Part shown: positions 1 through 8,016 of the stretch, piece by piece
How positions within the stretch are numbered: position 1 is the stretch's first letter
Layout of the letters: each line of letters begins with the position of its first letter
Assembly (NCBI GenBank): GCA_964445985.1
Contig: CAYUMU010000043.1
Coordinates: forward strand, 1-54,967
Source: CAYUMU01 sp964445985
Lineage (GTDB): Bacteria; Planctomycetota; Planctomycetia; Pirellulales; S012-138
Reading direction: 5' to 3'
DNA: 54,967 nt
Program-made: the position numbers and the translations under genes
Notes under the pieces: model-generated
What the model was told of the DNA's origin: nothing
Seen by the model: the letters and a program-made list of their open reading frames with translations, nothing else
The model's database searches: none

Positions 1-175
1 GGGACTCCCTCGCTAACGCGTCGGGTTATGAATCCGCGGCGAAGGCTCGCATTCCTCGCGAAAGGGGACGCACCTAGAATCCGATAGAGTTAGAACAGTT
101 CGATTCTGCATGGTGAGGCGGCGCGGATTCATGGGCGAGGACGCCCATGCCACGGCGGCCACGAGCCACCAACCC
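1..175. other. Left-edge spacer with a palindromic repeat copy
   Basis: No gene is seen. Bases 1-26 carry the motif GACTCCCTCGCTAACGCGT, which I recall as common in planctomycete spacers but which occurs only once here. Bases 121-153 hold copy 1 of a dispersed repeat (GCGGATTC, then GGGCGAGGACGCCC, then TGCCAC) whose core GGGCG/CGCCC can form a small hairpin. Other copies lie near 32598, 34911, 35019 and 41687. Confidence 0.5.
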
Positions 176-1153
176 CTATCCTCCCGTCCCCGGCCCCTCC
201 AATATCCTTGGCAATTCTTTCAGATTGAGATTCCCTCCCGAGAGCACGCCGACCACGCGTTTGCCGGCCAGGGTGTGTTTGAGTTTGAGGGCGGCGGCCG
301 TGGTTGCCGCGCCGGCGCCTTCCACCAGGTTATGGGTTTCTTCGATGATGAGTCGGCAGGCTTGGCGGAGTTCGTTTTCGCTGACCAGGACGACGTCGTG
401 CAAGTGGCGGCGGAGGATTTTGAAGGTCATGGCCGCGGGCACGCGGGTGGCCAGGCCTTCGGCCCAGGTGTTGGCCGAGCCGGTGGAGAACATTTGGCCC
501 CGCTGCCAACTGAGGGCCACCGAGGCGGCGTTTTCGGCCTGAACGCCGATGACGCGGGTGGCGGGGCTGTTCCACGAGGCGACGAGCGCGGCCCCCGCGG
601 CGCTGCTGCCGAGGCCGATGGGGACCAGCAGGACGTCGGGGGGCGGACCTTGCTGGAGCACTTCCCAGGCCCAAGTGGCCACGCCGGCGATGAGGAGCGG
701 TTCGTTGGCCGAGTGCACGTAGCGGCAGCCGCGCTGGCTGGCCAGTTGTTCGCAGTATTCGCGGGCCGCGTCGAAGTCGTGACCGTGCTCGATTAGTTCG
801 GCGCCCCAGTTGCGGATGGCGCGATTTTTGTCGGGGTTGTTGCCCGCGGGGGTGATCACGGTGAGGGGCGCGTTGAATTGGCGGCAGGCGAAGGCGAGGG
901 ACTGCCCATGATTGCCGGTGGAGACGGCAATGAAGCCGGCGGCCCTATCCTCGGCAGAAGCAGCGGCGACCAGGTTCACGCCCCCGCGGACTTTGAAGGC
1001 CCCGGTGGGTTGGTGGTTTTCGTGCTTGAGCCAGAAGTCGCAACCGAGTTGCTGGGCCAGGCCGGGCCAACGATAGAGCGGCGTGGGAGAAAGGTAGGGG
1101 GCAATGCGGGTTTGGGCCGCGAGCACGTCGTTGAAGGAAAGGGGGTCGTCCAT
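176..1153 (-). CDS. PLP-dependent threonine/serine dehydratase
   Basis: A 325-residue fold-type II PLP enzyme, the usual length of a catabolic-type threonine/serine ammonia-lyase without a regulatory ACT domain. The PLP lysine is K54 in PTGAFKVRG. STGNHGQS follows, then EGAGAATTAA and the phosphate-contacting SGGN near residue 305. The expected reaction is threonine to 2-oxobutanoate plus ammonia (serine to pyruvate). The start is ATG at 1153. It stands alone on the minus strand with no isoleucine-biosynthesis neighbours, which favours a catabolic role. Serine racemase or another family member cannot be excluded from sequence alone. Confidence 0.85.
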   Translation of the reverse strand: MDDPLSFNDVLAAQTRIAPYLSPTPLYRWPGLAQQLGCDFWLKHENHQPTGAFKVRGGVNLVAAASAEDRAAGFIAVSTGNHGQSLAFACRQFNAPLTVITPAGNNPDKNRAIRNWGAELIEHGHDFDAAREYCEQLASQRGCRYVHSANEPLLIAGVATWAWEVLQQGPPPDVLLVPIGLGSSAAGAALVASWNSPATRVIGVQAENAASVALSWQRGQMFSTGSANTWAEGLATRVPAAMTFKILRRHLHDVVLVSENELRQACRLIIEETHNLVEGAGAATTAAALKLKHTLAGKRVVGVLSGGNLNLKELPRILEGPGTGG

Positions 1154-1443
1154 GGTTGGCAGTCAAACGGGGTGGGGGAGAGGGCGAAAACGGCAGGGTT
1201 GCTGGCAAGGAGAGCCCGGCGAGGCGAAAGGTTCGTGGGCCAGTGATTCGTCAATGATGGATTCGCCACTCGCCGGGTTGGGGTAGAATGACGCTGAACC
1301 CAAGCCTACTGGGGCTGGCAGCGACGAATGTTCCGCTTAGGGAGCAAGTTTACCAAGCCGGCCATCCAGAGCCCAATCGGATGTTGCCGACCGCGGTTCA
1401 TCGTTTGGAATGTGATTTGAATTTGAACGTCGTCTCTTGTGGG

Positions 1444-1493
1444 CTGGATCCCCGCCCCCGTCTTCACGGGGGCAGGCTCTTCGCGGAGATGAT
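1444..1493. repeat. REP-like palindrome, copy A (long form)
   Basis: It begins CTGGATCCCCGC, has an internal CCCCGTCTTCACGGGG hairpin, a GCAGGCTCTT linker and ends GCGGAGATGA. It belongs to an eight-copy family (also at 9206, 14142, 15212, 21210, 22506, 36574 and 45466), all in spacers. Confidence 0.8.
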
Positions 1494-1546
1494 GAATTGG
1501 GGATGATGAATTGGGGGTGGTGAATTGGGGGTGATGAATTGGGGGT
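1491..1546. repeat. Four tandem 14-bp units
   Basis: Units start at 1491, 1505, 1519 and 1533 with consensus GRTGAATTGGGGGT, differing at one or two positions. The array ends against the terminator-like hairpin. No function is apparent. Confidence 0.85.
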
Positions 1547-1549
1547 GGT

Positions 1550-1572
1550 GCCCTGCGGGGAGGGCTTTTTTT
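1550..1572 (+). terminator. Intrinsic terminator or attenuator hairpin
   Basis: GCCCT (1550-1554) pairs with AGGGC (1561-1565) around a GCGGGG loop, directly followed by seven T. It ends 13 bases before the ATG of the downstream kinase gene, so it may attenuate that gene rather than end an upstream one. The GGGGAGGG inside the hairpin is also a Shine-Dalgarno-like sequence for a possible TTG start at 1571. Confidence 0.55.
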
Positions 1573-1585
1573 GTGGTTGATTCTT

Positions 1586-3250
1586 ATGAGTGATTTTCAA
1601 TTGATCGAAGCTTTGCAGCGGCCGGAGGCTTTTGGGCACCCGGTGGGCCGGTTTGAGGTGTTGCAAACGCATATCTCGTGGGTGCTGCTGACGGGGCCGT
1701 TTGCGTACAAGTTGAAGAAGCCGGTCGATCTGGGGTTTGTGGACTTCAGCACGCTGGAGAAGCGGCGGTTTTATTGCGAGGAAGAGCTCCGGCTCAATCG
1801 GCGGTTGGCGCCGGGGTTGTATGTGGGCGTGGCGGGCGTTTATGGCAGCCAGGAGTCGCCTCGGGTGGAAGACGTGGCGGCCGCCGAGGGCGAGGCCTGC
1901 GAGTACGCGGTCAAGATGAAGCAGTTTGACCAGTCGCAGTTGGCCGCCGCGGCCTTGGAGCGGGGCGAACTGGAGCCGCGGCATTGGGATGGCCTGGCCG
2001 ACGACCTGGCAAAGTTTCACGCGGATTCACCGTCGGTGGAGCTTGCTGGGTCGCTGGGCACGGGGGAAACGGCGGCCAAGTATATGCGGACGAATTTTGA
2101 GGCGTTGGGGAATGCAAATGGTGGGGCCGATTTTGCGGGGCAGGTGGAGGAGCTTCGCGCCTGGACCGAGGACCAACTGGTTGCCTTGGGGGACGTGCTG
2201 GCCGAGCGTCGCAGGGCCGGTTTGGTGCGCGAGTGTCACGGCGATTTGCACTTGGGAAACCTGGTTTTCTTGAACGACAAACTGGCGCCGTTCGATTGTA
2301 TCGACTTCAACGAAGAGCTGCGGTGGCTCGATGTGCAGAGCGAGATTGCCTTTTTGGTGATGGACTTGCAAGACCGAGGGGAGCCAGGCACCGCGTTTCG
2401 CGTGCTGAATCGTTATCTGGAAGCGACGGGCGATTATGCCGGCCTGGCGGTGCTGCCGGTCTTTCAAACCTATCGGGCCATGGTTCGGGCCAAGGTGGCT
2501 TCGATCCGCGGCCACCAGGGCGATGTGCGGCAAGCAGAGCTGGCGGGGCTCCAGCGCGAGCTGCAAACCTACGTGCACCTGGCGCGGGGATATACCCGGC
2601 CGGCGCGGCCCAGCCTGGTGCTGATGCATGGTGTTTCGGGCAGCGGCAAGTCGACGTGGAGCGGCCGGTTGGTGGAACAGGCGGGCGCGGTGCGGGTGCG
2701 GTCGGACGTGGAGCGCAAGCGTTTGCACGGCGATTTCCCCAGCCTGGGGCCGCTGGCGACTCGCGGGGATGAGGAGCTGTATGGCGGCGAGGCAACGGCC
2801 CGAACTTACGAGCGGCTGCTCGACCTGGCGAAAGGCATTCTGGCCGCCGGATATACGGCGGTGGTCGATGCGACCTTTTTGCGGCGCGACCAGCGGCGAC
2901 CGTTCGAAGATTGGGCAGACCAGCAGGGCGTGCCGTGGTTGATTGTGGATTGCGTGGCGCCCGATGAGGAACTGCGGGCAAGGGTACGGCGGCGGCAGGA
3001 AGCGGGGGGCGATCCCTCCGACGCCAGCCTGGAGATTTTGGAACAGCAACGGAAGCAGCAAGAACCGCTGACCGACGAGGAGCGGGCGGCCGCGGTGACC
3101 CTGGAGGGGGGCGCAGGTGGCGCAATCGGGCTAACCGGCGCTATAACGGGCGACCACGTTAAACGCTCGGCCGGTGGGACGGAAAACGGTGAAAGTGCGT
3201 GGGAGAAACTGGTGGCTCGACTTCGATCGCGCAAGGACGCGGCGTCGTAG
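1586..3250 (+). CDS. Fused APH-like / P-loop kinase
   Basis: A 554-residue two-domain protein. The N-terminal half resembles aminoglycoside phosphotransferases: the catalytic loop CHGDLHLGN lies near residue 217 and the metal-binding FDCIDFNEELR follows. The C-terminal half is a P-loop kinase with Walker A GVSGSGKST near residue 350 and a DATFLRRDQR segment typical of zeta-toxin/gluconokinase-like kinases. The pairing matches bifunctional aminoglycoside phosphotransferase/ATP-binding proteins, whose natural substrates are unknown; antibiotic resistance should not be assumed. I chose ATG 1586, but TTG 1571 has a better-placed Shine-Dalgarno (GGGGAGGG) and would add five residues. No operon partner is seen. 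Confidence 0.8.
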   Translation: MSDFQLIEALQRPEAFGHPVGRFEVLQTHISWVLLTGPFAYKLKKPVDLGFVDFSTLEKRRFYCEEELRLNRRLAPGLYVGVAGVYGSQESPRVEDVAAAEGEACEYAVKMKQFDQSQLAAAALERGELEPRHWDGLADDLAKFHADSPSVELAGSLGTGETAAKYMRTNFEALGNANGGADFAGQVEELRAWTEDQLVALGDVLAERRRAGLVRECHGDLHLGNLVFLNDKLAPFDCIDFNEELRWLDVQSEIAFLVMDLQDRGEPGTAFRVLNRYLEATGDYAGLAVLPVFQTYRAMVRAKVASIRGHQGDVRQAELAGLQRELQTYVHLARGYTRPARPSLVLMHGVSGSGKSTWSGRLVEQAGAVRVRSDVERKRLHGDFPSLGPLATRGDEELYGGEATARTYERLLDLAKGILAAGYTAVVDATFLRRDQRRPFEDWADQQGVPWLIVDCVAPDEELRARVRRRQEAGGDPSDASLEILEQQRKQQEPLTDEERAAAVTLEGGAGGAIGLTGAITGDHVKRSAGGTENGESAWEKLVARLRSRKDAAS

Positions 3251-3396
3251 GTTATATTGGGGGGATTCACGTCTGGACGAGGAACCGCCGAGGCCAGCTT
3301 CGTTGGGTTCAGTAAAGAAGGGCCTCGCGCCCCCCCACGCGGCCGTCGGGCGTATCGGCTGGTGGCGCGTTCGCAAACAGAGGAGCGGCGGTTTTG

Positions 3397-5226
3397 ATGC
3401 ACTTAGCACGAGCCCTCGGGTATTGGCTGGCAGTTCACGGCGCCATCGGTGCGGCGATGTTTTGCGGCCTGGTTGGTGTCGGCGCGTGGCCTGGTGGGGA
3501 AGCGGTTGCGCAAGACGATATATCTTCGCAACGGGTGGAGCAGTCGCTCCGTTATCAGCGGCAGCTGGCGACGTTGGCGGGGGTTGCCGAGTCGCAGGGT
3601 TTGAACGAGGCGGCCGCGGTGACCCGGGCCTGGTTTCGTCCTCCGCATGAACGGCTGGCCTACTTTGAGCCCACGCGGGCGGCTACGCCGGAATTGCCCA
3701 GCGGGAATGCCGCGCTGGTGGCCGCCTGGCACAAGCAGTGGACACAGCTGCGCGAGCAGCAGGCCGAGGCCTTGTTTACGCTAGCACAGCAGGCAGCCCG
3801 CGAGGGGAAGGTGTCGTTGGCGTTTGCATTGGTGAACGACACGCTGCGAGAAAACCCTGCTCATGCGGCAGCCCGGCGGCTGGTGGGCGACGTGCGGGCG
3901 GCCGAGGGCTGGTGTTCGCCTTACGAGGCCGAGCAGACGCGACTGGGTTTGGCGTGGCACAACCGGTTTGGCTGGCTGCCGGCGGCGCATGTCGAGCGGT
4001 ACGAGGCGGGCGAGCGCTATCACAATGGGCAGTGGATTTCGGCCGAGCGCGACGCGGAGGTGCATGCCAATTTGAATGCGGCGTGGAAAATCGAGACCGA
4101 GCACTTCGCAATCACCACCAATCACAGCCTGGAAGGGGGCGTGGAGCTGGGCGAAAAGCTGGAACGGCTGCATCGCGTGTGGCGGCAGTTGTTTGCCGGC
4201 TACTATGGCACCGCTTCGCAGTGGAAGGCCGCGTTTGCCGGCGGCGCCGTGCCGGCCTTGCCGCGTCGTCGGCACAGCGTGATGTTTTTGAAAGACCGCG
4301 ACGAGTTCCAACGGTTGCTGCAAGGGGAGATTCCGCCTGGCCTGGAGGTCTCGGGCATTTATCTCGGCAAACAGCAGGTTTCGTACTTTTACGCCGACGA
4401 AAACCGCGGCGATACCACGCTCAACCACGAGGCCACGCATCAATTGTTTAACGAGGCCCGGCGGGTGGTCAGCCAGATTGGCAGCCGGGCCAACGCCTGG
4501 GTGATTGAGGGCGTGGCCTGCTTCATGGAGTCGCTGGCTTTTCGGGGTTCGACAATCACCTTGGGCGGGCTCGACGCTTACCGGGTGCAGGATCAGCGGT
4601 ACTATATGCACCGCGAAAAGTTCTTACTGCCGGCGGGTCAGTTGACGGCGTTCAGCGTGACCGGGCTGCAACGGCAGCCGAATTTGGGCATGATCTACGC
4701 GCAATCGGCGGCGCTCGTCGATTTGCTGATGTTTTACTCGGGCGGCGCGTACCGCGATGGGTTGGTGGAATATTTGCTGATGGTGTATGTGGGCCGGGAT
4801 CGACCGGGATCGCTGAGCGTGACCACGGGTTTGCAGCCGGCTCAGATCGACGCCAACTTCAAGCAGTGGACCTTTATTGCGGACGACGATCTGGCGCGGA
4901 TGTCGCCCTCGGTGGATATTACCTACATGGTGCTGGGAGGGTCGGGCGTTACCGACGAGGGCCTGGCTTACCTGGACCGCTGCCAAGGGCTTCGCTGGCT
5001 GGATCTGACGGCGACTGGGATTACCGACGAGGGATTGCTGACTCTGGCGGAACTTCCCCATTTAACCCGGCTGGATCTGACCGGCACACGCGTTAGCGAC
5101 CGCGGTTTGGAAACGCTGGCGGCCCTGCCCAAGCTGGAAGCCCTGACGGTGGAACAAACGCTGGCCAGCGAGGCAGGGGTTGCCAAACTGCGGGCCAAAC
5201 GGCCGGGTTTGTTGCTCAAGCACTAA
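3397..5226 (+). CDS. DUF1570-type metallopeptidase with leucine-rich tail
   Basis: A 609-residue exported protein. A signal peptide (about residues 1-38, ending near AVA) is followed by a helical region. The gluzincin motif HEATH sits near residue 345 in LNHEATHQLF, with the conserved ITTNHSLEGG and VIEGVACFMES segments of planctomycete DUF1570 proteins. Residues about 510-590 add three leucine-rich units of the type VTDEGLAYL..LRWLDLT. The HExxH and the downstream glutamate (VIEG) suggest a zinc peptidase, and the repeats suggest protein binding. The start is ATG 3397, preceded by AGGAG at 3381-3385. It is monocistronic as far as can be seen. Substrate and cleavage are unproven. Confidence 0.75.
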   Translation: MHLARALGYWLAVHGAIGAAMFCGLVGVGAWPGGEAVAQDDISSQRVEQSLRYQRQLATLAGVAESQGLNEAAAVTRAWFRPPHERLAYFEPTRAATPELPSGNAALVAAWHKQWTQLREQQAEALFTLAQQAAREGKVSLAFALVNDTLRENPAHAAARRLVGDVRAAEGWCSPYEAEQTRLGLAWHNRFGWLPAAHVERYEAGERYHNGQWISAERDAEVHANLNAAWKIETEHFAITTNHSLEGGVELGEKLERLHRVWRQLFAGYYGTASQWKAAFAGGAVPALPRRRHSVMFLKDRDEFQRLLQGEIPPGLEVSGIYLGKQQVSYFYADENRGDTTLNHEATHQLFNEARRVVSQIGSRANAWVIEGVACFMESLAFRGSTITLGGLDAYRVQDQRYYMHREKFLLPAGQLTAFSVTGLQRQPNLGMIYAQSAALVDLLMFYSGGAYRDGLVEYLLMVYVGRDRPGSLSVTTGLQPAQIDANFKQWTFIADDDLARMSPSVDITYMVLGGSGVTDEGLAYLDRCQGLRWLDLTATGITDEGLLTLAELPHLTRLDLTGTRVSDRGLETLAALPKLEALTVEQTLASEAGVAKLRAKRPGLLLKH

Positions 5227-5269
5227 ACGGGCTGCCGGGAAGCATCGGGATGGGTGCCCTGGCCTGCCC

Positions 5270-5697
5270 CGCTGGCGGCAGATTTTACGAACGCTGTTGG
5301 GCCAAGGGGGCGACACGGTTTGGATGCAGCCCCCCTTTTTTTGCGACTACGGCGCCCAGATTGAGTTGGGGGAGCGGTTTTTTTCAATTTTAATTGCGTG
5401 GTGCTGGGCGTGTGCCGGGTGACGATTGGCGACGACTCGCAGTTTGGCCCTGCCGTGCAGATTTACACGGCGACGCACCCCATGGAGGCGGCCTTGCGGC
5501 GGACCCAGGAATTCGCGAAACCCATTGAAATTGGCTCAGATGTTTGGGTTGGCGGGGGAGCGATCGCGTGCCCTGGCGTGTGTATTGGATTGGGAACGGT
5601 GATCGGGGCGGGGAGCGTGGCGACGCGGAATATTCCGCCGGGCGTGTTCGCGGCGGGCAATCCTTGCCGGGTGATTCGAAAAATAACCGAGGCTTAG
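5270..5697 (+). pseudogene. Truncated, frameshifted maltose/galactoside O-acetyltransferase
   Basis: A remnant of a hexapeptide-repeat acetyltransferase (Maa/LacA/NodL type). In one frame 5270-5380 encodes ILRTLLGQGGDTVWMQPPFF and CDYGAQIELGERFF. The match continues in another frame from about 5380 as VVLGVCRVTIGDD, then QIYTATHP with the catalytic-type histidine, and ends GNPCRVIRKITEA. The switch falls in a run of seven T (5368-5374 region), and one extra T restores FFFNFNCVVLGV. About 45 N-terminal residues of the family are absent because the region abuts the previous gene's stop. A single sequencing error could explain the frameshift but not the missing N terminus. Confidence 0.75.
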
Positions 5698-5822
5698 GGG
5701 CCAGCAATCGGATTGCATCGCAACGTGGGTATCGGGTACATTTGTGTCAATGGATCGACCATCCACTCTCAAATGGGAGGGTGGGGTCTTTCCAAACACA
5801 AGTTATTTTGGGAAGTAGATAC

Positions 5823-6020
5823 ATGGCCGAAGGCACGATTAAGAAGTTGACGGACAAAGGTTTTGGTTTCATCAACACCGGTGGCGCAAAAGACTTATTC
5901 TTTCATTCCTCCAGTGTTCAAGGAACGACCTTCGACCAGTTGCACGAAGGGCAGAAAGTTTCTTTCACCGAAGGCCGCGGACCGAAAGGCCCGTGCGCTG
6001 AGAATGTGAAGCCCTCCTAG
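5823..6020 (+). CDS. Cold-shock domain protein
   Basis: A 65-residue Csp-family single-stranded nucleic-acid-binding protein, about the standard length. RNP1 is seen as KGFGFI and RNP2 as DLFFHSSSV. Such proteins bind RNA and act as RNA chaperones or antiterminators in the cytoplasm. The start is ATG 5823; GGGAAG lies a few bases upstream. The leader contains an imperfect dyad (CCACTCTC / GGAGGGTGG, 5761-5782) that could fold in the mRNA. The FFHSS variant of RNP2 differs from the enterobacterial VFVHFS. Monocistronic. Confidence 0.93.
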   Translation: MAEGTIKKLTDKGFGFINTGGAKDLFFHSSSVQGTTFDQLHEGQKVSFTEGRGPKGPCAENVKPS

Positions 6021-6048
6021 TTGGGCAGTTCGCCTCGTTGGGAAGGCC

Positions 6049-6065
6049 GCCCCACCTCGTGGGGC
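6049..6065. terminator. Hairpin between csp and porin genes
   Basis: A perfect 7-bp stem GCCCCAC/GTGGGGC with loop CTC lies 28 bases after the csp stop. There is no T run, so factor-independent termination is uncertain. The rest of 6021-6319 shows no gene. Confidence 0.35.
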
Positions 6066-6319
6066 AGGCCACGCCCAGTGCAATGAAGATGAAGGCCGAG
6101 ATTCGCGAATTAACGGAGTGACGATCTGACGACCTACTCCATGAGAAGTTTTCTCCAGGTCGTGCGTCTGCTCCTTCGCAAGAGTCAGGCAAGTTCTTTG
6201 GCTGTTGCGCGTCTTGCGCAACGGCATCAGGCGATTCGCAGTGCTTCTTTTTAAGGGGGGAGGCCGCGAACCCCTCTCTTCCGCCGTCTATCAAGTTGGT
6301 GGGAAATGATCGACGCCCG

Positions 6320-7789
6320 CTAAAACTCGTAGCCGACGCGGATGCCAAAAATGTCGGCCGCGCTGGAGCCCACCGTGGGGTCGTTGAGGTTGGCGCGGAT
6401 GTAGTTGCTGGTGAGGCGCAGGTAGGGCGTGAGATACCAGTTGAGGCCGACCGTGAAATCGGTCAGCGTGCCGCCTTGAATGCCGCCGCTGTTGAAGTCG
6501 AGGTGCGATAGCCGGCAGGCCAGTTCCCAGGCGCCCGGCCCATCGCCGCAGTGATCGGCCAGAAAGAAGTTTTGATAGGGCCGCACGCGATCGAAGACGC
6601 CGCCTTGCGGCATTTTGCGGCGGTAGGGGCGATGTTCGCCGGTGAGAAACCAACTGCCGGTCACGTACCAACCGCTGAAAGTTGCTTCGTCGCCTTGGGT
6701 GCGGTGAACCGAATCGAGCATGAACTCCGATTGCAGGGAGAAGGCCCCGGAAATCCAGGCGAACTCGGTTCCCACCAGGCGGGTTTGGTCGGCATCGAAA
6801 AAGCCTGTGTTGACGAACAGCGGCACGTTGGGCACGGCCGAGCCCAATCTTGCTTCGGGCTGCGAGGCGAACCGCACGCGGTCGGCGTCGGGCTTGCGGA
6901 TGCTGCCGGCCAGGCCCAGGTGCACGTACTGGCGGCCATCGGTGCTGTCGTTCCAATAGGGCAACCAGGTGAGGCGTCCGGTGGCGGCGACGCCGCGCCG
7001 CTGGCCGACATCGTCGCCGAAGTTATCGCTGCCGTCGCCGAATAGTCCCATGGCCCAAGTCATCCGCTCGTCGGCCGAGTTGTCGAACGCGGCGATGCCC
7101 AAGTTGCGGGCCGGCGCGAAGGGAGCGTCGGGCAGACTTCGTTCCATGAAAGTGACATAGCGATTGGGGGTGAGCCGCTCCAGGCTGAAGGGCTCGAAGA
7201 AATGCCCCACGCGAATGTAGTTGACGACGGGCACTTCTTTGAGACCGGCCCAAACGTCGAGAAAGCTGGGGCGGCCCGGCAGGGCGAAGTCGAACTCGAT
7301 GCGATATTCGGTCTGTTTCCAATCGCCGAGCCAGCCGACGCGGGCGCGGCGGAAGGCGGTGCCGTTGTCGATGGGGCCCACGCTGTCGACATTGGCCTGG
7401 TCTTGCCCAAAGGCGTAGGCGTCGGCCTGAAGCTGCATGGTGAAGCGCAGGGAAGGCTGCGCCTGGCTGAGCTTCTTGGCCAGGTCTTTGTCTTGCTGGG
7501 CCTGCTCGCGATCGGACTCGGTTTGCTCGGCCAGCTTGTCGTTGGCCGAGCGCAGGTGTTGTACTTCCTGCTCCAAAGCCTCCAGCCGCGACAGCAGGGC
7601 GGCTTGTTGGTCGGTTGCCGAATCTTCGCTGGGCTGGGCCGGCAGTGGCACGGGCGCTGCCGCGAGCGCGGGCACTGGCGGCGATACCGCACCGGGTGGC
7701 GCCGCCGCCGGTTGATACCAGGCAGGTTGCGCCCTGGCGGTGGAAACGCATCCTAGCAACGATAGGGCTGCCACTGCTAGCAAACGCAT
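6320..7789 (-). CDS. Phosphate-selective porin O/P family outer-membrane protein
   Basis: A 489-residue outer-membrane porin of the OprO/OprP superfamily. The signal peptide is MRLLAVAALSLLGC followed by VSTARA. A proline/alanine linker leads to a coiled coil (about residues 45-105, QQAALLSRLEALEQEVQHL) and then a beta-barrel with FRRARVGWLGDW and EYRIEFDFA strands. The chain ends in GIRVGYEF, with the terminal phenylalanine typical of BAM-inserted barrels. ATG 7789 was preferred to an upstream in-frame start because it places the signal peptide at the N terminus. It is the last gene on the strand of the sulfate ABC genes (227-base gap), so an outer-membrane anion (sulfate) pore is a reasonable inference. 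Confidence 0.82.
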   Translation of the reverse strand: MRLLAVAALSLLGCVSTARAQPAWYQPAAAPPGAVSPPVPALAAAPVPLPAQPSEDSATDQQAALLSRLEALEQEVQHLRSANDKLAEQTESDREQAQQDKDLAKKLSQAQPSLRFTMQLQADAYAFGQDQANVDSVGPIDNGTAFRRARVGWLGDWKQTEYRIEFDFALPGRPSFLDVWAGLKEVPVVNYIRVGHFFEPFSLERLTPNRYVTFMERSLPDAPFAPARNLGIAAFDNSADERMTWAMGLFGDGSDNFGDDVGQRRGVAATGRLTWLPYWNDSTDGRQYVHLGLAGSIRKPDADRVRFASQPEARLGSAVPNVPLFVNTGFFDADQTRLVGTEFAWISGAFSLQSEFMLDSVHRTQGDEATFSGWYVTGSWFLTGEHRPYRRKMPQGGVFDRVRPYQNFFLADHCGDGPGAWELACRLSHLDFNSGGIQGGTLTDFTVGLNWYLTPYLRLTSNYIRANLNDPTVGSSAADIFGIRVGYEF

Positions 7790-8016
7790 TGACCGGCTCC
7801 ACGCGCGGGGCCGTGTGATTGATCGCCGCGCCCCAAATGTCCCACGTCGCGGGCCGAGAGCCCACGAATCCAGGCTCCCGCTGGTCGCCTTCCGGGCATT
7901 GGCGGCGCAATCGTCAAATAGGCAGTCGTGACACCTAGCACTCCGTAGATCAGCATCCATGCTAGCAGTCAAATCATACCGAGGTCAGGATCTATCGCCT
8001 TCGCAGAATTTTATCG

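Larger units (their letters stand above)
1154..1585. other. Intergenic region with repeats and terminator
   Basis: This 432-base spacer between divergent genes has no supported CDS. It contains a long-form REP-like palindrome (1444-1493), four exact-period 14-bp tandem units (1491-1546) and a hairpin with a T run (1550-1572), each listed separately. Confidence 0.6.

Noticed and set aside
95..120. GTTCGATTC resembling a tRNA T-loop near the left edge
   Set aside because: The flanking bases do not make a five-pair T stem and no anticodon arm or acceptor stem can be built.
2027..3061. 344-codon minus-strand frame opposite the kinase gene
   Set aside because: The plus-strand protein has two recognisable catalytic domains; the minus frame is rich in His, Arg, Gln and Pro, as antisense frames of GC-rich genes are.
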